Notes: generated from the sequence alone by a model not told the origin. 64,000 bases of DNA from Cupriavidus taiwanensis LMG 19424 (GCF_000069785.1 NC_010528.1:2790001-2854000), one strand, 5' to 3'; shown: positions 30,182 to 39,366, counted from the stretch's first letter. Translations and numbers: made by a program.

Positions 30182-31174
30182 ATGCAAGCCGACCGCCGCA
30201 AGGCCCTGCACTGGCTGGGAGCCGGATCCCTCGCCGCCGCCGCTTCAACCCTGGGACTCGGCCTGGCCCGGGCCCAGCAGGCCTGGCCGGCGCGGCCCGT
30301 ACGCCTGGTCGTGCCCTACCCGCCCGGCGGCGCCACCGACGTGCTGGCGCGCGCGCTGGGCGACCCGCTGGGCAAGCTGTGGCAACGCCCGGTGATCGTC
30401 GAGAACCGGCCCGGCGTGGGCGGCATGATCGGCGCCGACGTGGTCGCCAAGGCGCAGCCGGACGGCTACACGCTGCTGCTGGCCCTGCCCAGCCTGGTGC
30501 AGACCCCGTACATGGTAGCCAAGCCGCCGTTCGACCCGCTGCGCGACCTGACCGCGATCGGCCAGCTGTGCACCTCCAGCCTGGTGCTGACCGGCAGCAG
30601 CGCCATGCCGCGCACGCTGCCGCAAATGGTGGCCCTGGCCAAGTCCCATCCTGACAAGTTCTCCTATGGCACCTACGGCATCGGCACCGGCGCCCATCTC
30701 TACATGCAGGTGTTCCTGAAGGGCGCCGGCGCCGAGCTGGTACACGTGCCGTACAAGGGCGAAGCGCCGATCGCCACCGACCTGATCGGCGGCCAGATCT
30801 CGCTGGGCACGCTGTCTCCGATGACGGTGCGCCAGCATGCGCGCACCGGCAAGCTGCAGCCGCTGGCGGTGACCGGCAATACCCGCGCGCCGATGCTGCC
30901 CGAGGTGCCCACCTTCCAGGAACTCGGCTACAAGGGCCTCGACGGCCCGGCATGGCTGGGCCTGTTCACCACCGCCGGCACGCCGCAGTCCATCGTCGAC
31001 AAGATCTCGGCCGACGTGGAAACGGTGATGGCTGCACCCGACATCCGCCAGCGCCTGGGCGACCTCGGGCTGATCGTCAAGACCACGCAGCCGGCGGCCT
31101 TCGCGGCGACGACGCGTGCCGACCAGGCGTACTGGGGCAATGTGATCAAGGAAAACAATATTCGGCTGGATTGA
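30182..31174 (+). CDS. Bug-family (TctC) periplasmic solute-binding protein
   Basis: 330 aa from ATG 30182 after AGGAGG (30169-30174). A Tat-like signal (RRKALHWLGAGSLAAAAS, ending ARA-QQ) precedes the Bug fold with PVRLVVPYPPGGATDVLAR, VENRPGVGGMIGADVVAKA, VHVPYKGEAPIATDLIGGQI and the VPTFQELGYKG segment. Bug proteins bind carboxylates; hundreds occur per genome in Burkholderiales, mostly without a dedicated transporter, as here. The reading frame extends further upstream, but without a signal peptide. Confidence 0.93.
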   Translation: MQADRRKALHWLGAGSLAAAASTLGLGLARAQQAWPARPVRLVVPYPPGGATDVLARALGDPLGKLWQRPVIVENRPGVGGMIGADVVAKAQPDGYTLLLALPSLVQTPYMVAKPPFDPLRDLTAIGQLCTSSLVLTGSSAMPRTLPQMVALAKSHPDKFSYGTYGIGTGAHLYMQVFLKGAGAELVHVPYKGEAPIATDLIGGQISLGTLSPMTVRQHARTGKLQPLAVTGNTRAPMLPEVPTFQELGYKGLDGPAWLGLFTTAGTPQSIVDKISADVETVMAAPDIRQRLGDLGLIVKTTQPAAFAATTRADQAYWGNVIKENNIRLD

Positions 31175-31218
31175 GGCGGGGCGGAGCGGACGGAACATCC
31201 TGGCCGCTTGCGCCGCCA

Positions 31219-31302
31219 AGCAAGGGCTTCGCCGTGGTGGCCGGCGAGGTGCGGCAACTGGCGCACCGCTGCGGCGTCGCCGCGCGCGAGATCCGCGGCT
31301 AG
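31219..31302 (+). pseudogene. methyl-accepting chemotaxis protein remnant, forward piece
   Basis: 27 codons reading SKGFAVVAGEVRQLAHRC and VAAREIRG then a stop. This is the highly conserved cytoplasmic hairpin-tip region of chemoreceptors (usual form FAVVAGEVRSLAQRSAxAAKEI). After the stop, the same frame continues INTSVERAHAS, the next receptor residues, up to about 31335. The N-terminal sensor part is absent. See the inverted partner at 31349-31687. Confidence 0.85.
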
Positions 31303-31348
31303 ATCAACACCTCGGTCGAGCGCGCGCACGCCAGCAGAGAAACGACGT

Positions 31349-31687
31349 TCAGACCTGCGGTAGCGGAGGGGCATCGACCCCTTCGCTTGCGCCACCCGAC
31401 CCAACCGGAACACTGCCACCGCATCGCGCAGCGCGCGCGCCTGTTCAGCCATCGACTGCGTCGCCGCCGAAGCCTGCTCGACCAGCGCCGCGTTCTGCTG
31501 CGTGACCTCGTCGAGCTGGCCGACGGCCAGGTTGACCTGCTCGATGCCGTGGCGCTGCTCGCCCGACGCGGCGGCGATCTCGTTCACGATGCGTGAGGCA
31601 TGCGCCGTGGCCACGGTCATCTCTTCGATGGTGCCGCCGGCGTTGGCGACCAGCGTGTGGTCGGCCGCGACGCGTTCGACCGATCCG
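31349..31687 (-). pseudogene. methyl-accepting chemotaxis protein remnant, inverted C-terminal piece
   Basis: Read leftward it encodes SVERVAADHTLVANAGGTIEEM, HASRIVNEIAAASGEQRHGIEQVN (partial), LDEVTQQNAALVEQASAATQ and the C-terminal helix ARALRDAVAVFRL; a frame change then leads to the natural-looking end DAPPLPQV and stop at 31349. It continues the receptor exactly where the forward piece leaves off (both have SVER), so this is one receptor gene broken by inversion. Confidence 0.85.
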
Positions 31688-31825
31688 TAAGTTAAGCCTG
31701 GGCCCGCGCCCGGCCCCACGCCGGAATCAGCAAAACCGCCACAAACCCACTTCCTGGCTATTGCAGAGAGATCGCCACACTCAGACAATCCCCGCACAAT
31801 AATCACTTCCAACGGGAAAACCATA

Positions 31826-33532
31826 ATGCGGGGGAAAATCGGGTCCGGCCGGCGGGGCGCGACATGGCGCGCACTGGCCTGCATGCTGACGTCCTTGGCG
31901 ATGCTCAGTGCATGCGGGGGCGGCGGGGACGAGACGGCGTCCGCCGTCTCGTCTGCGCCGCCTGGCGATACCGCGCCTGCGGCACCGGTAGAAAACGTAC
32001 CTGTCGTGCTGCCGCTTGGCGGCCTGAAGGCAGACTGCGTGGGACTGGACTGCGCGGCAACCGGCCCCGGCACCTACGCCGGCAGCGGTGTCGGCATCTG
32101 GAAAGTGGTCAACGACACCGCCGCCCCGGTTGCCGTGCCGCTGTCGATCCAGGGGCTGAGCGGGCAGGACGTGACACTGGTCTTCACCAACATCACGATG
32201 TCGCCGCAGCCCATGCATCCGCTTCCCCTGGCGTCCCGCCGGGCCGGCCAGACCCCGTACCGCTCGTTGATGGAGGCTGGCACCGCTCCGACGATCCGGC
32301 CCGTGCCGGCGGCGATCCGCGAATTCAACCGCGTCGACGGGCCCGCTCTGCTGAAGACCCAGCGGCTGGCACCGCCGCGGCGCGCAATGCGCGCGGCACC
32401 GGCCGCGGTCGGTGACCGGCGCACGTGGCATGTCCATGTGGAAACCATGGAAACACGCGAGACCACGTTGCAGCGCAGCGCGACACGCGACGGCGTCACG
32501 GTCAATCTCTGGGTGGAAGACGGCGAGGCCGCCCCGGACAGGGTGTCCGATGCCATGCTCGACGGCATCCTGGCCCGCTTCTTCACCGACCCGGATGCGG
32601 TCTACGGGCGCGCTACCGCCCTGGTCGGGCAACCCTGGGGCACGCACGAGTACAGCGACCTGATCGCGCCTGGCGGCCCGCTCGATATCGTTCTGGTCAA
32701 CTTTGACCACGATGACCAGCCATACGGGCTGATGGGCTATTTCTGGTCCTACAACAACTTCCGGGTGAGTCCCGACACGCCGGAAAGCAACCAATCGCTA
32801 TCGCTGTACCTGGACACGGAGACCTTCTACCGCGCCATGAGCGGCGTCGGCGTAACCACGCAGTACAACACGCTCTCCCATGAATTCATGCATATGGTGA
32901 ATTTCTACCAGCGCGGCGTGTTGCTGGACAACACCTTCGACACCTGGATGGAAGAGATGTCGGCGCTGATGCTGGAAGACGTGCTGGCCGATGGGCTGAC
33001 GCCAACCTACAACCCGATCCGTGACGGCCGCTTCCCCGACTATCTCAACCAGGGCGGCTACAACTGCAACCTGGTCGCCTGGGACGACGACGCGTTATCG
33101 GCATGTTTCGGCTACAGCGTGGCCGGCAGCTTCGGCGCCTTCCTGCTGCGGCAGTACGGGCTGGACTTCTATCGCAACCTGCTGCGCAGCAACACCTCCA
33201 CGGACTCGATTGCCCTGCTGGACGCGGCCATCCGCAACGCCGGCGGCCACGGCATGGCAGAGGCGGTGCGGCGTGCGGCGCTCAACGCGGCACTGCTGCC
33301 TGCCATCGGCACGCCGGCTGGCTTTGGCCTGCCGCAACGGATCGAGCATGGGGTGACCCTGGTGGCGGTCAACGGCCCGGAATACCTCGCAGACCGCGTG
33401 CTGCCGGCAACAGTGCCGGCGCAACTGGCGCCGTTGGGCAGCTTTCCCGCGGTGCGGCGCGCCGTGAGTGGCACGTACGCGGAGACCGTCACGGTGCCCG
33501 CCGGTACGACCTTGTCCGTGGTGGTGCGCTGA
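31826..33532 (+). CDS. M30-type (hyicolysin-like) zinc metallopeptidase lipoprotein
   Basis: 568 aa. A signal ends in LSAC (lipidated Cys near residue 30) with a Gly4 spacer, so the protein is likely surface- or periplasm-anchored. The zinc motif HEFMH is at residues 352-356 (TLSHEFMHMVNFYQRG), and the downstream Glu cluster WMEEMSALMLEDV supplies a plausible third ligand. The layout, with DIVLVNFDHDDQPYGLMGYF before the motif, resembles peptidase family M30. About 120 residues after the peptidase core form a beta-rich tail. Substrate unknown. Confidence 0.82.
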   Translation: MRGKIGSGRRGATWRALACMLTSLAMLSACGGGGDETASAVSSAPPGDTAPAAPVENVPVVLPLGGLKADCVGLDCAATGPGTYAGSGVGIWKVVNDTAAPVAVPLSIQGLSGQDVTLVFTNITMSPQPMHPLPLASRRAGQTPYRSLMEAGTAPTIRPVPAAIREFNRVDGPALLKTQRLAPPRRAMRAAPAAVGDRRTWHVHVETMETRETTLQRSATRDGVTVNLWVEDGEAAPDRVSDAMLDGILARFFTDPDAVYGRATALVGQPWGTHEYSDLIAPGGPLDIVLVNFDHDDQPYGLMGYFWSYNNFRVSPDTPESNQSLSLYLDTETFYRAMSGVGVTTQYNTLSHEFMHMVNFYQRGVLLDNTFDTWMEEMSALMLEDVLADGLTPTYNPIRDGRFPDYLNQGGYNCNLVAWDDDALSACFGYSVAGSFGAFLLRQYGLDFYRNLLRSNTSTDSIALLDAAIRNAGGHGMAEAVRRAALNAALLPAIGTPAGFGLPQRIEHGVTLVAVNGPEYLADRVLPATVPAQLAPLGSFPAVRRAVSGTYAETVTVPAGTTLSVVVR

Positions 33533-33642
33533 GTCTTGGACACGAGGCCCGCTCCCGGCGCCGTGCAGCGGGAAGCAGGAACGGAGGCGTACACTGCGTG
33601 GGGAACCGGTTCGCAATTGACCGACCCGACCCGGCCTGCCCC

Positions 33643-34152
33643 ATGCCTATGTCCTCCCCGCTGATCCACTCCGACCGCCTGACCCTGTCGCCCTTCCGCG
33701 AAAACGACGCCGCCGAGGCGTGGCCGTGCATCACCCCCACGCTCGCCCGCTTCATGGAATGGGACCCCGCCCCGTCGCCCGAGGCGTTTCGCGACGCCTG
33801 GCAGGCATGGCTGCCGGCCATGGAGAAAGGGACCGACTTCGTCTTCACCGTCCGTCGAACCCTTGACGGTCATTTCCTCGGTCTGGCCGGCCTGCATCAT
33901 GCCGACACGCCGGCGCCCGAGTTCGGCATCTGGATCCGGGAAGATGCCCACGGGCACGGCTATGGCAAGGAAGCGGTGCTGGCGGTGGCGGGCTGGGCGA
34001 CAGCCACCTTGCGGCCGGCGCGGTTTGTGTATCCGGCCGCGGAGCAGAACTGGAAGAGCCGCCGGATCGCGGAAGCGATGGGCGGCGTCGTGGTGGACCG
34101 GCAGCCGGCACGGAAGTTTGTGCGGGTGGTGTATTCGGTGCCGGTGAAGTAG
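33643..34152 (+). CDS. GNAT-family N-acetyltransferase
   Basis: 169 aa (ATG 33643; ATG 33649 is possible). LIHSDRLTLSPFRENDAAEAW is the start typical of RimJ/RimL-type GNATs, FGIWIREDAHGHGYGKEAV carries the acetyl-CoA pyrophosphate loop (R/Q-x-x-G-x-G/A), and AEQNWKSRRIAEAMGG is the C-terminal motif with Asn-x-x-Ser. Target unknown. Confidence 0.9.
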   Translation: MPMSSPLIHSDRLTLSPFRENDAAEAWPCITPTLARFMEWDPAPSPEAFRDAWQAWLPAMEKGTDFVFTVRRTLDGHFLGLAGLHHADTPAPEFGIWIREDAHGHGYGKEAVLAVAGWATATLRPARFVYPAAEQNWKSRRIAEAMGGVVVDRQPARKFVRVVYSVPVK

Positions 34153-34243
34153 TCGGACCGCCGGACGGGCATCAGCAACCGATGCCTGCCGACCAGTGAA
34201 TCGGCCCGACACTTCTATCTATAGCGCCGGGCGAACCGAAGAG

Positions 34244-35047
34244 TTAACGCCCCTTCCACACCGGCGGGCGCTTGCCAACGAACGCTTCCACCCCTTCCCG
34301 GAAATCCTCGCTGCCATAGCACTGCCGCACCAGATCGTCGGTATCGGCCACCGCCGCCACGGTCTGGCGGCGCAACGACTCCTTGATGACCGCCTGCGTC
34401 ACCGGCGCGAGTGCACCGAGCCGCTCGCACAGCGCGGCGACTTCGGCGTCCAGCACCTCGGGCGCATGCACGCCCTCGAGAAAGCCGCAGGCCAGCGCCG
34501 CATCGGCATCGAGAATCTGCGCCAGCAACAGCATGCGTCGCACCGGCTGCAATCCCCATGCCGCGCGCAGCTTGGCCAGGTTCCGCGCCGATAGCGTATT
34601 GCCCAGCGTCTTCGCGATCGGCACGCCGAAGCGCGCACTGGGCGTTGCCAGCCTGAAGTCGCATGCGGTGGCGATGGCGAGCCCGCCGCCCACCGCCCAG
34701 CCGTCGATGACCGCCACGCTAGGCATCGGCAGCTGCTCGACCAGCGCGATGCCCTCGTCGATGCGCGCCTCGTAGGCGACCCCGTCATCCCCGCCCGAGA
34801 ACTGCTGGAACTGCGCGATATCGGTCCCCGCGACAAAAGCCTCCCCGCCGGCGCCGCGCAGCACCACCACGCGCGCGCCGGCAGTGCCTTCCGCGGCCAG
34901 CACGCGGCAGTGTTCGGCGAGTTGCCCGTACATCGCCCACGTCATCGCATTGCGCGCGGCCGGGCGGTCGAACGTCAGCGTCGCGATCCGGCCCTGCCGC
35001 GTCAGCGTGACCCGCCCTTCGCCGGGCGCCTGCTGCGGGGCGCTCAT
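34244..35047 (-). CDS. enoyl-CoA hydratase/isomerase family protein
   Basis: 267-aa crotonase-fold enzyme from ATG 35047. The oxyanion-hole segments are FVAGTDIAQFQQF and DGWAVGGGLAIATACDFRLA; the catalytic-Glu position downstream (SARFGVPIAKTLGN) differs from classical hydratases, so another crotonase reaction is possible. Its ATG overlaps the stop of the CoA-transferase gene (ATGA), so the two are coupled. Confidence 0.9.
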   Translation of the reverse strand: MSAPQQAPGEGRVTLTRQGRIATLTFDRPAARNAMTWAMYGQLAEHCRVLAAEGTAGARVVVLRGAGGEAFVAGTDIAQFQQFSGGDDGVAYEARIDEGIALVEQLPMPSVAVIDGWAVGGGLAIATACDFRLATPSARFGVPIAKTLGNTLSARNLAKLRAAWGLQPVRRMLLLAQILDADAALACGFLEGVHAPEVLDAEVAALCERLGALAPVTQAVIKESLRRQTVAAVADTDDLVRQCYGSEDFREGVEAFVGKRPPVWKGR

Positions 35048-36288
35048 GCGCCGAACGCGCCGGCCGCCGCCAGCGACTGCTGTTCGTCCTGCGACATGCC
35101 CAGCTCCGCAAGGATCTCGGCGGTGTGCTGCCCCAGCAGCGGCGGCGGGCGCCGTACCTGCTGCGGCGTGCCGCCCATCTTTACCGCGAAGCCGATATTG
35201 GGCACCTTGCCTTCGATCGGATGATCGATCTCGATGCGCATCTGGCGGTGCCTGCCGTGCTCGCTGTCGAACGCCTGCGGGTAAGTCAGGATGGGCCCCG
35301 CCGGGATGCCGACTGCCAGCAACTGATCGATCCAGTAATCGGCGCTCTGCTTGCCGAAGCTCTCTTCCAGCGCACCGATCAGCGCCTGCCGGTTGGCCAG
35401 GCGCAGTGCGACCGTGGCAAAGCGATCGTCCGCCAGCAGGTCGGGCCGGTCCAGCGTCTTGCATAGCAGCTGCCACAGCTTCTGGTTGGTCGCGCCCATC
35501 ACGAAGTAGCCGTCGGCGGCCTTCATCGCCTGGTACGGCGCGCTCATGCGGTTGGCGGTGCCCAGCGGCTCGGGCTCGCGCCCGGTGCCCCAGTATTCGC
35601 AGGTGTCCCACACCGAGAACGCCAGCGCGGAATCGAACAGCGACGCATCGACATACTGCCCCCTGCCCGTCTCCTTGGCGCCGATATAGGCGGACAGCAT
35701 GCCGTAGGTCGCGAACAGCGCGCAGCCGATATCGGCCACCGGCACGCCGGCCTTCACCGGTGCACCACCGGGATAGCCCGTCACGCTCATCACGCCCGAC
35801 ATCGCCTGCGCCATCAGGTCGAAACCCGGCCGCGTCGCCCACGGCCCGCTCTGGCCGAAGCCCGAGATGCTGCAATAGACCAGCTTCGGGTTGATATGGC
35901 TGAGCGTCTCGTAGTCGATGCCCAGGCGCTTCATCACCCCGGGGCGATAGTTCTCGACCAGGATGTCGGCCGTTTCCGCCAGCCGGTACAGCACCTCGCG
36001 GCCCGATTCGGTCTTCAGGTCCAGCGTGACGCTGCGCTTGTTGCGGTTCATGTTGAGGAAGCCCATGCTGTCCGGGCCCTTCATCTTGAACCCCATCGAG
36101 CCGCGCGTCTGGTCGCCGCCCTCGGGCGGCTCGATCTTGATCACGTCGGCGCCCAGGTCCGCCAGCAGCATGCAGGCGTACGGGCCGGCCATGACCTGGC
36201 TGACATCGAGCACGCGCACGCCGGCAAGCGGCAGGCGCGCAGCGTTGGCGTGGGTCGTGTCGGCGCTTGCGTCGCGGGAATCCATCAT
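35044..36288 (-). CDS. family III (CaiB/BaiF) acyl-CoA transferase
   Basis: 414 aa from ATG 36288, chosen because AGGA lies eight bases before it; ATGs at 36285 and 36297 are alternatives. LAGVRVLDVSQVMAGPYACMLLADLGADVIKIE (shown in part: VLDVSQVMAGPYACMLLAD) and GQYVDASLFDSALAF with the catalytic Asp mark the family, which moves CoA between carboxylic acids through an aspartyl-CoA intermediate. It lies between a Bug receptor and a crotonase, suggesting uptake and activation of an organic acid; the acid is unknown. Confidence 0.93.
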   Translation of the reverse strand: MMDSRDASADTTHANAARLPLAGVRVLDVSQVMAGPYACMLLADLGADVIKIEPPEGGDQTRGSMGFKMKGPDSMGFLNMNRNKRSVTLDLKTESGREVLYRLAETADILVENYRPGVMKRLGIDYETLSHINPKLVYCSISGFGQSGPWATRPGFDLMAQAMSGVMSVTGYPGGAPVKAGVPVADIGCALFATYGMLSAYIGAKETGRGQYVDASLFDSALAFSVWDTCEYWGTGREPEPLGTANRMSAPYQAMKAADGYFVMGATNQKLWQLLCKTLDRPDLLADDRFATVALRLANRQALIGALEESFGKQSADYWIDQLLAVGIPAGPILTYPQAFDSEHGRHRQMRIEIDHPIEGKVPNIGFAVKMGGTPQQVRRPPPLLGQHTAEILAELGMSQDEQQSLAAAGAFGA

Positions 36289-36347
36289 CGGTTGCATCCT
36301 GGGAAATTGGTTCGTGCTGCGTGCATCGGTGCGTCGGCGGTCGCCCA

Positions 36348-37313
36348 TCAGCTCTCCGCCTTCACGCCGGCGTCCTTGATCACCTTGGCCCATTTGGCCG
36401 ATTCCGCGGTGATGTAGGCGGCGAACTGCTGGTTCGATCCGCCCGAATCCTCGGCGCCGAAGCTCTTCAGCCGCTCGGCTACGTCGGGCATGGCTAGCAC
36501 GCGGTTGACGTCTTCGTTCATGCGCTGCGCCAGCGCCGGCGGCATCCCCTTCGGGCCCACCAGCCCGTACCACGACGCCGCATCCAGGCCCGGGAAGCCC
36601 GATTCGGCCAGCGTCGGCACATTTGGATGGCTGGCCGCGCGCTTCAGGCGCGTCTGCGCGATGGCGATCACCTTGCCCTGCTGGACGAACGGCGTCGCCG
36701 CCGTCATGGTGTCGAAGGCGTAGTCGATCTGCCCGCCCATCAGGTCCGCCACCAGCGGACCCGAGCCCTTGTACGGCACGTGTACCACGTCGATCTTCGC
36801 CTGCATCCGGAACAGTTCCAGCGCCAGGTGCTGCGCCGAGCCGATGCCCGACGAGCCGAACGAGATCTTGCCCGGGTTCTTGCGGCACAGCGCCACGATG
36901 TCCGAAACCGTGCGCACCTTCTGTTCCGGACGGCAGGTCAGCATATTGGGCGTGACGCCGACCATCGAGATCGGCGTGAAATCCGTGCGCGGGTCGTACT
37001 TGACGTCCAGCAACGCCGGCGCGATCGCATGGCTGTTCACATGCGCCATCAGCAGCGTGGTACCGTCAGGCGGCTGCTTGGCCACATAGGCCGCGGCAAT
37101 CGCGCCGGTGGCGCCGGGCTTGTTCTCCACCACCACGCTGGTGTTCCACATCATGCCCAGCTTCTGCCCGATCACCCGCGCCAGCACATCCGTGCCGCCG
37201 CCGGGCGCAAAGCCCACCATGATACGAACCGGCCCCGGCACATTGGCCGCGCGCACCAGGCCGGGCACCGCCAGCCCGGCCGCGGCCGCCAGAAGAAATT
37301 GCCTGCGCTGCAT
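36348..37313 (-). CDS. Bug-family (TctC) periplasmic solute-binding protein
   Basis: 321 aa. Signal peptide RRQFLLAAAAGLAVPGLVRA, then the Bug signature IMVGFAPGGGTDVLARVIGQ, VVENKPGATGAIAAAYVAK, DVVHVPYKGSGPLVADLMGG and VPTLAESGFPG. Its closeness to the CoA-transferase and crotonase genes (60 bases) suggests it binds the acid they process. Confidence 0.93.
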   Translation of the reverse strand: MQRRQFLLAAAAGLAVPGLVRAANVPGPVRIMVGFAPGGGTDVLARVIGQKLGMMWNTSVVVENKPGATGAIAAAYVAKQPPDGTTLLMAHVNSHAIAPALLDVKYDPRTDFTPISMVGVTPNMLTCRPEQKVRTVSDIVALCRKNPGKISFGSSGIGSAQHLALELFRMQAKIDVVHVPYKGSGPLVADLMGGQIDYAFDTMTAATPFVQQGKVIAIAQTRLKRAASHPNVPTLAESGFPGLDAASWYGLVGPKGMPPALAQRMNEDVNRVLAMPDVAERLKSFGAEDSGGSNQQFAAYITAESAKWAKVIKDAGVKAES

Positions 37314-37373
37314 TGCGTGTCTCCTCTATCGTTATGGAGCCATCTTGCGCAATGCACCCGTCCAGGGCTATCG

Positions 37374-38312
37374 CTATTTTCGGGATTCAGGTTTCGCGTT
37401 TTGCGCAAGCACCTGCAGCACGCTCAGCGCCGCCGACGACAGCGTCCCGTGGGGCCGATGGCACAGCACAAAATGCCGCGCCGCCCACTCCCCAACAATC
37501 GGCAACCGCACGAAACGGCTGCCGCCCGCCACCTCGCGCGCAATCGCCTCAGGCATCACCCCGCCCCCAAGGTTCTGCGCGACCAGCGCCGCGATGCTGT
37601 CGAACCCGCTCACCCGCATGCGCATCCGCAACACCCGCCCCGCATCCTCCGCCAGCCGCTCCAGCCCCACCGAGATCGCCGAACTTTCGCCCAGCACGAT
37701 CAGGTCGCAGTCCAGCACGTCCTCCGTCGTCACCTTCTTGCGCTTCGCCAGCGCATGCCCGCGCGCCACCACCAGCACCAGCCGGTCACTGCGGTACGGC
37801 GCGGTCGGCAGGTCGACCACGCCCAGGCTGCCCTCGTAGATGCCGATGTCGACCGTGCCACGGCGCAGCGACTGCTGGACCTCCTGGCTGTTCATCTCCT
37901 GCAGGTCAATCCGGACACCCGGGCATTCCGTGGCGCAGCGCTGGATGTCGAACGGCAGGAACTGGATCACGGCGGACTTTGGGGCCGCCACCCGCACCAC
38001 GCCGAGGTCGCCGCCGACGAAGGACGCGGCGTCGTCCTGCATGCGCTGGACGGTGTGCGTAATGCCGCGGGCGTGGGCCAGCAGCGCGCGGCCGGCTTCG
38101 GTACAGGCCATGCCGTGGGGCAGGCGCTCGAACAGGGAGACGCCGAGCTGGGATTCCAGTTCGAGGATGCGGCGGGAAGCGGCGGCGGGCGCTAGGTGGA
38201 GGCGTTCGGCGCCGCGGGTGATGCTGCCCTGGTCGGCTACGGCGATGAAGAGCTGGATGGTCGTGAGGTCGAAATGCAGCCTTGAATTGCGTGAGTGGGC
38301 GGGGGACGTCAC
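37374..38312 (-). CDS. LysR-family transcriptional regulator
   Basis: 312 aa from a GTG at 38312. The HTH lies at about residues 17-65 (DLTTIQLFIAVADQGSITRG, AAASRRILELESQLGVSLFER), followed by an effector-binding domain with PKSAVIQFLP and LVLVVARGHALAKRKK. It lies directly upstream of, and in the same direction as, the Bug-CoA-transferase-crotonase genes, so it probably controls them. The HTH lacks the usual Ser-Gln of the recognition helix (APAAASRRI). Confidence 0.9.
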   Translation of the reverse strand: MTSPAHSRNSRLHFDLTTIQLFIAVADQGSITRGAERLHLAPAAASRRILELESQLGVSLFERLPHGMACTEAGRALLAHARGITHTVQRMQDDAASFVGGDLGVVRVAAPKSAVIQFLPFDIQRCATECPGVRIDLQEMNSQEVQQSLRRGTVDIGIYEGSLGVVDLPTAPYRSDRLVLVVARGHALAKRKKVTTEDVLDCDLIVLGESSAISVGLERLAEDAGRVLRMRMRVSGFDSIAALVAQNLGGGVMPEAIAREVAGGSRFVRLPIVGEWAARHFVLCHRPHGTLSSAALSVLQVLAQNAKPESRK

Positions 38313-38512
38313 GATGGTCTGCGCGCTGGTGGGCGTCGTTGGGGCGAGCTACGAAGGGAAATTCGAGAAACCCCCGCGGCAATACAGGGATGCTGCGCGG
38401 GATTGCCTATTCTCTGCTCAACGTCGGGCCACGGCAATTGCTGGTTTCCCGTGTCCCGGGCAACGCCTACGACTTACCTTCGCGGCATTCACCCAGCGAT
38501 AATCACGGCACT

Positions 38513-38640
38513 GCCCGCAGTTCCTGCATTTTCCCAACGGCGTTACCCGGAAGACCACTGAGGAATTCAGCGGCCTTCACGTATTTGTATCCGGCCCGCC
38601 GTTCGCGGCAAGCAGCAAGACGGGAGAGCAGGCGCCTGGG
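38513..38640 (-). pseudogene. C-terminal remnant of an AMP-dependent acyl-CoA ligase
   Basis: Leftward frame starting directly after the Imm52 stop: RLLSRLAACRERRAGYKYVK then AAEFLSGLPGNAVGKMQELR and a stop at 38513. ACRERxAGYK...LPxNAxGK is the hinge-to-end region of class I adenylate-forming ligases, with the C-terminal catalytic Lys in the A-V-G-K motif. The other ~500 residues are missing; it borders the acquired island. The rest of 38313-38512 shows nothing recognisable. Confidence 0.75.
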
Positions 38641-39366
38641 TCACAGCTCCGCATACCGAGGCAGCAAATCCTGATCAGCCAGCCGGATCTCGATTGCGTT
38701 TGCCACACGAACATGTTCTGGATTGTGCTCAGAGAAGGGCTCGTCGATGATGCTGACGACTACCGTGCCGATCTGCTTCCCTTCCTTGTTCAGTACCGGA
38801 TGCAACAGTCCTGCTTCTGGCACCTGCTGCTCCGAAAGAATGCGTGGCAGGTAGAACAGCCAACTCACGCCTGGACGATCCCGGAATACCTTGTGTTCGT
38901 TGTACCAGAATGGACCAAAGCTCGCGACAAGCGGCCTCCAGATTGCAACTGCGGCTTCCAACCAGAGTAGCGGCACTTTCCAGTCAGCGAAGGAAGGCTC
39001 AATGCGAAGTGATAGCGCAACCCTGTCCGGTGGGCCAAGCACATTGACGAGCGACGTGAGCGAAGCCTGCTGAGCAGTCTTCTCCGCGCCATTCCAAAGA
39101 GCAATCGAACGGATATCGGTGACACCTCTATTGCGCTCCTCAAGGACCGCCAGCGCCGCAGTGGTTGGTCCGGTTTCGTCGAAAGCGTGATAACGAAGCG
39201 CTTCTTCTTTGCTGTCGCCGTACGACAGATACCATTCGTCGAGAAGTTTCGAATACCTTCCGACAATCCGAGCAAACTCATAAAGCTCTGCCAACTGGCG
39301 CCGGACGTCGATGAGGCCATCTTCCTTGCGCCGGAATGAGAGTTCGAGTGCAGGTATAGAGTTCAT
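38641..39366 (-). CDS. Imm52-like immunity protein
   Basis: 241 aa. The pattern ELSFRRKEDGLIDVRRQL, WYLSYGDSKEEALRYHAFDE and FADWKVPLLWLEAAVAIWRP resembles the Imm52 family, immunity proteins paired with restriction-fold (Tox-REase-5) toxins. Its ATG overlaps the toxin stop (ATGA), the close coupling expected of an immunity gene. Cytosolic; no signal peptide. DNA is less GC-rich than the core genome. The family call is from memory of the fold, not a search. Confidence 0.8.
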   Translation of the reverse strand: MNSIPALELSFRRKEDGLIDVRRQLAELYEFARIVGRYSKLLDEWYLSYGDSKEEALRYHAFDETGPTTAALAVLEERNRGVTDIRSIALWNGAEKTAQQASLTSLVNVLGPPDRVALSLRIEPSFADWKVPLLWLEAAVAIWRPLVASFGPFWYNEHKVFRDRPGVSWLFYLPRILSEQQVPEAGLLHPVLNKEGKQIGTVVVSIIDEPFSEHNPEHVRVANAIEIRLADQDLLPRYAEL

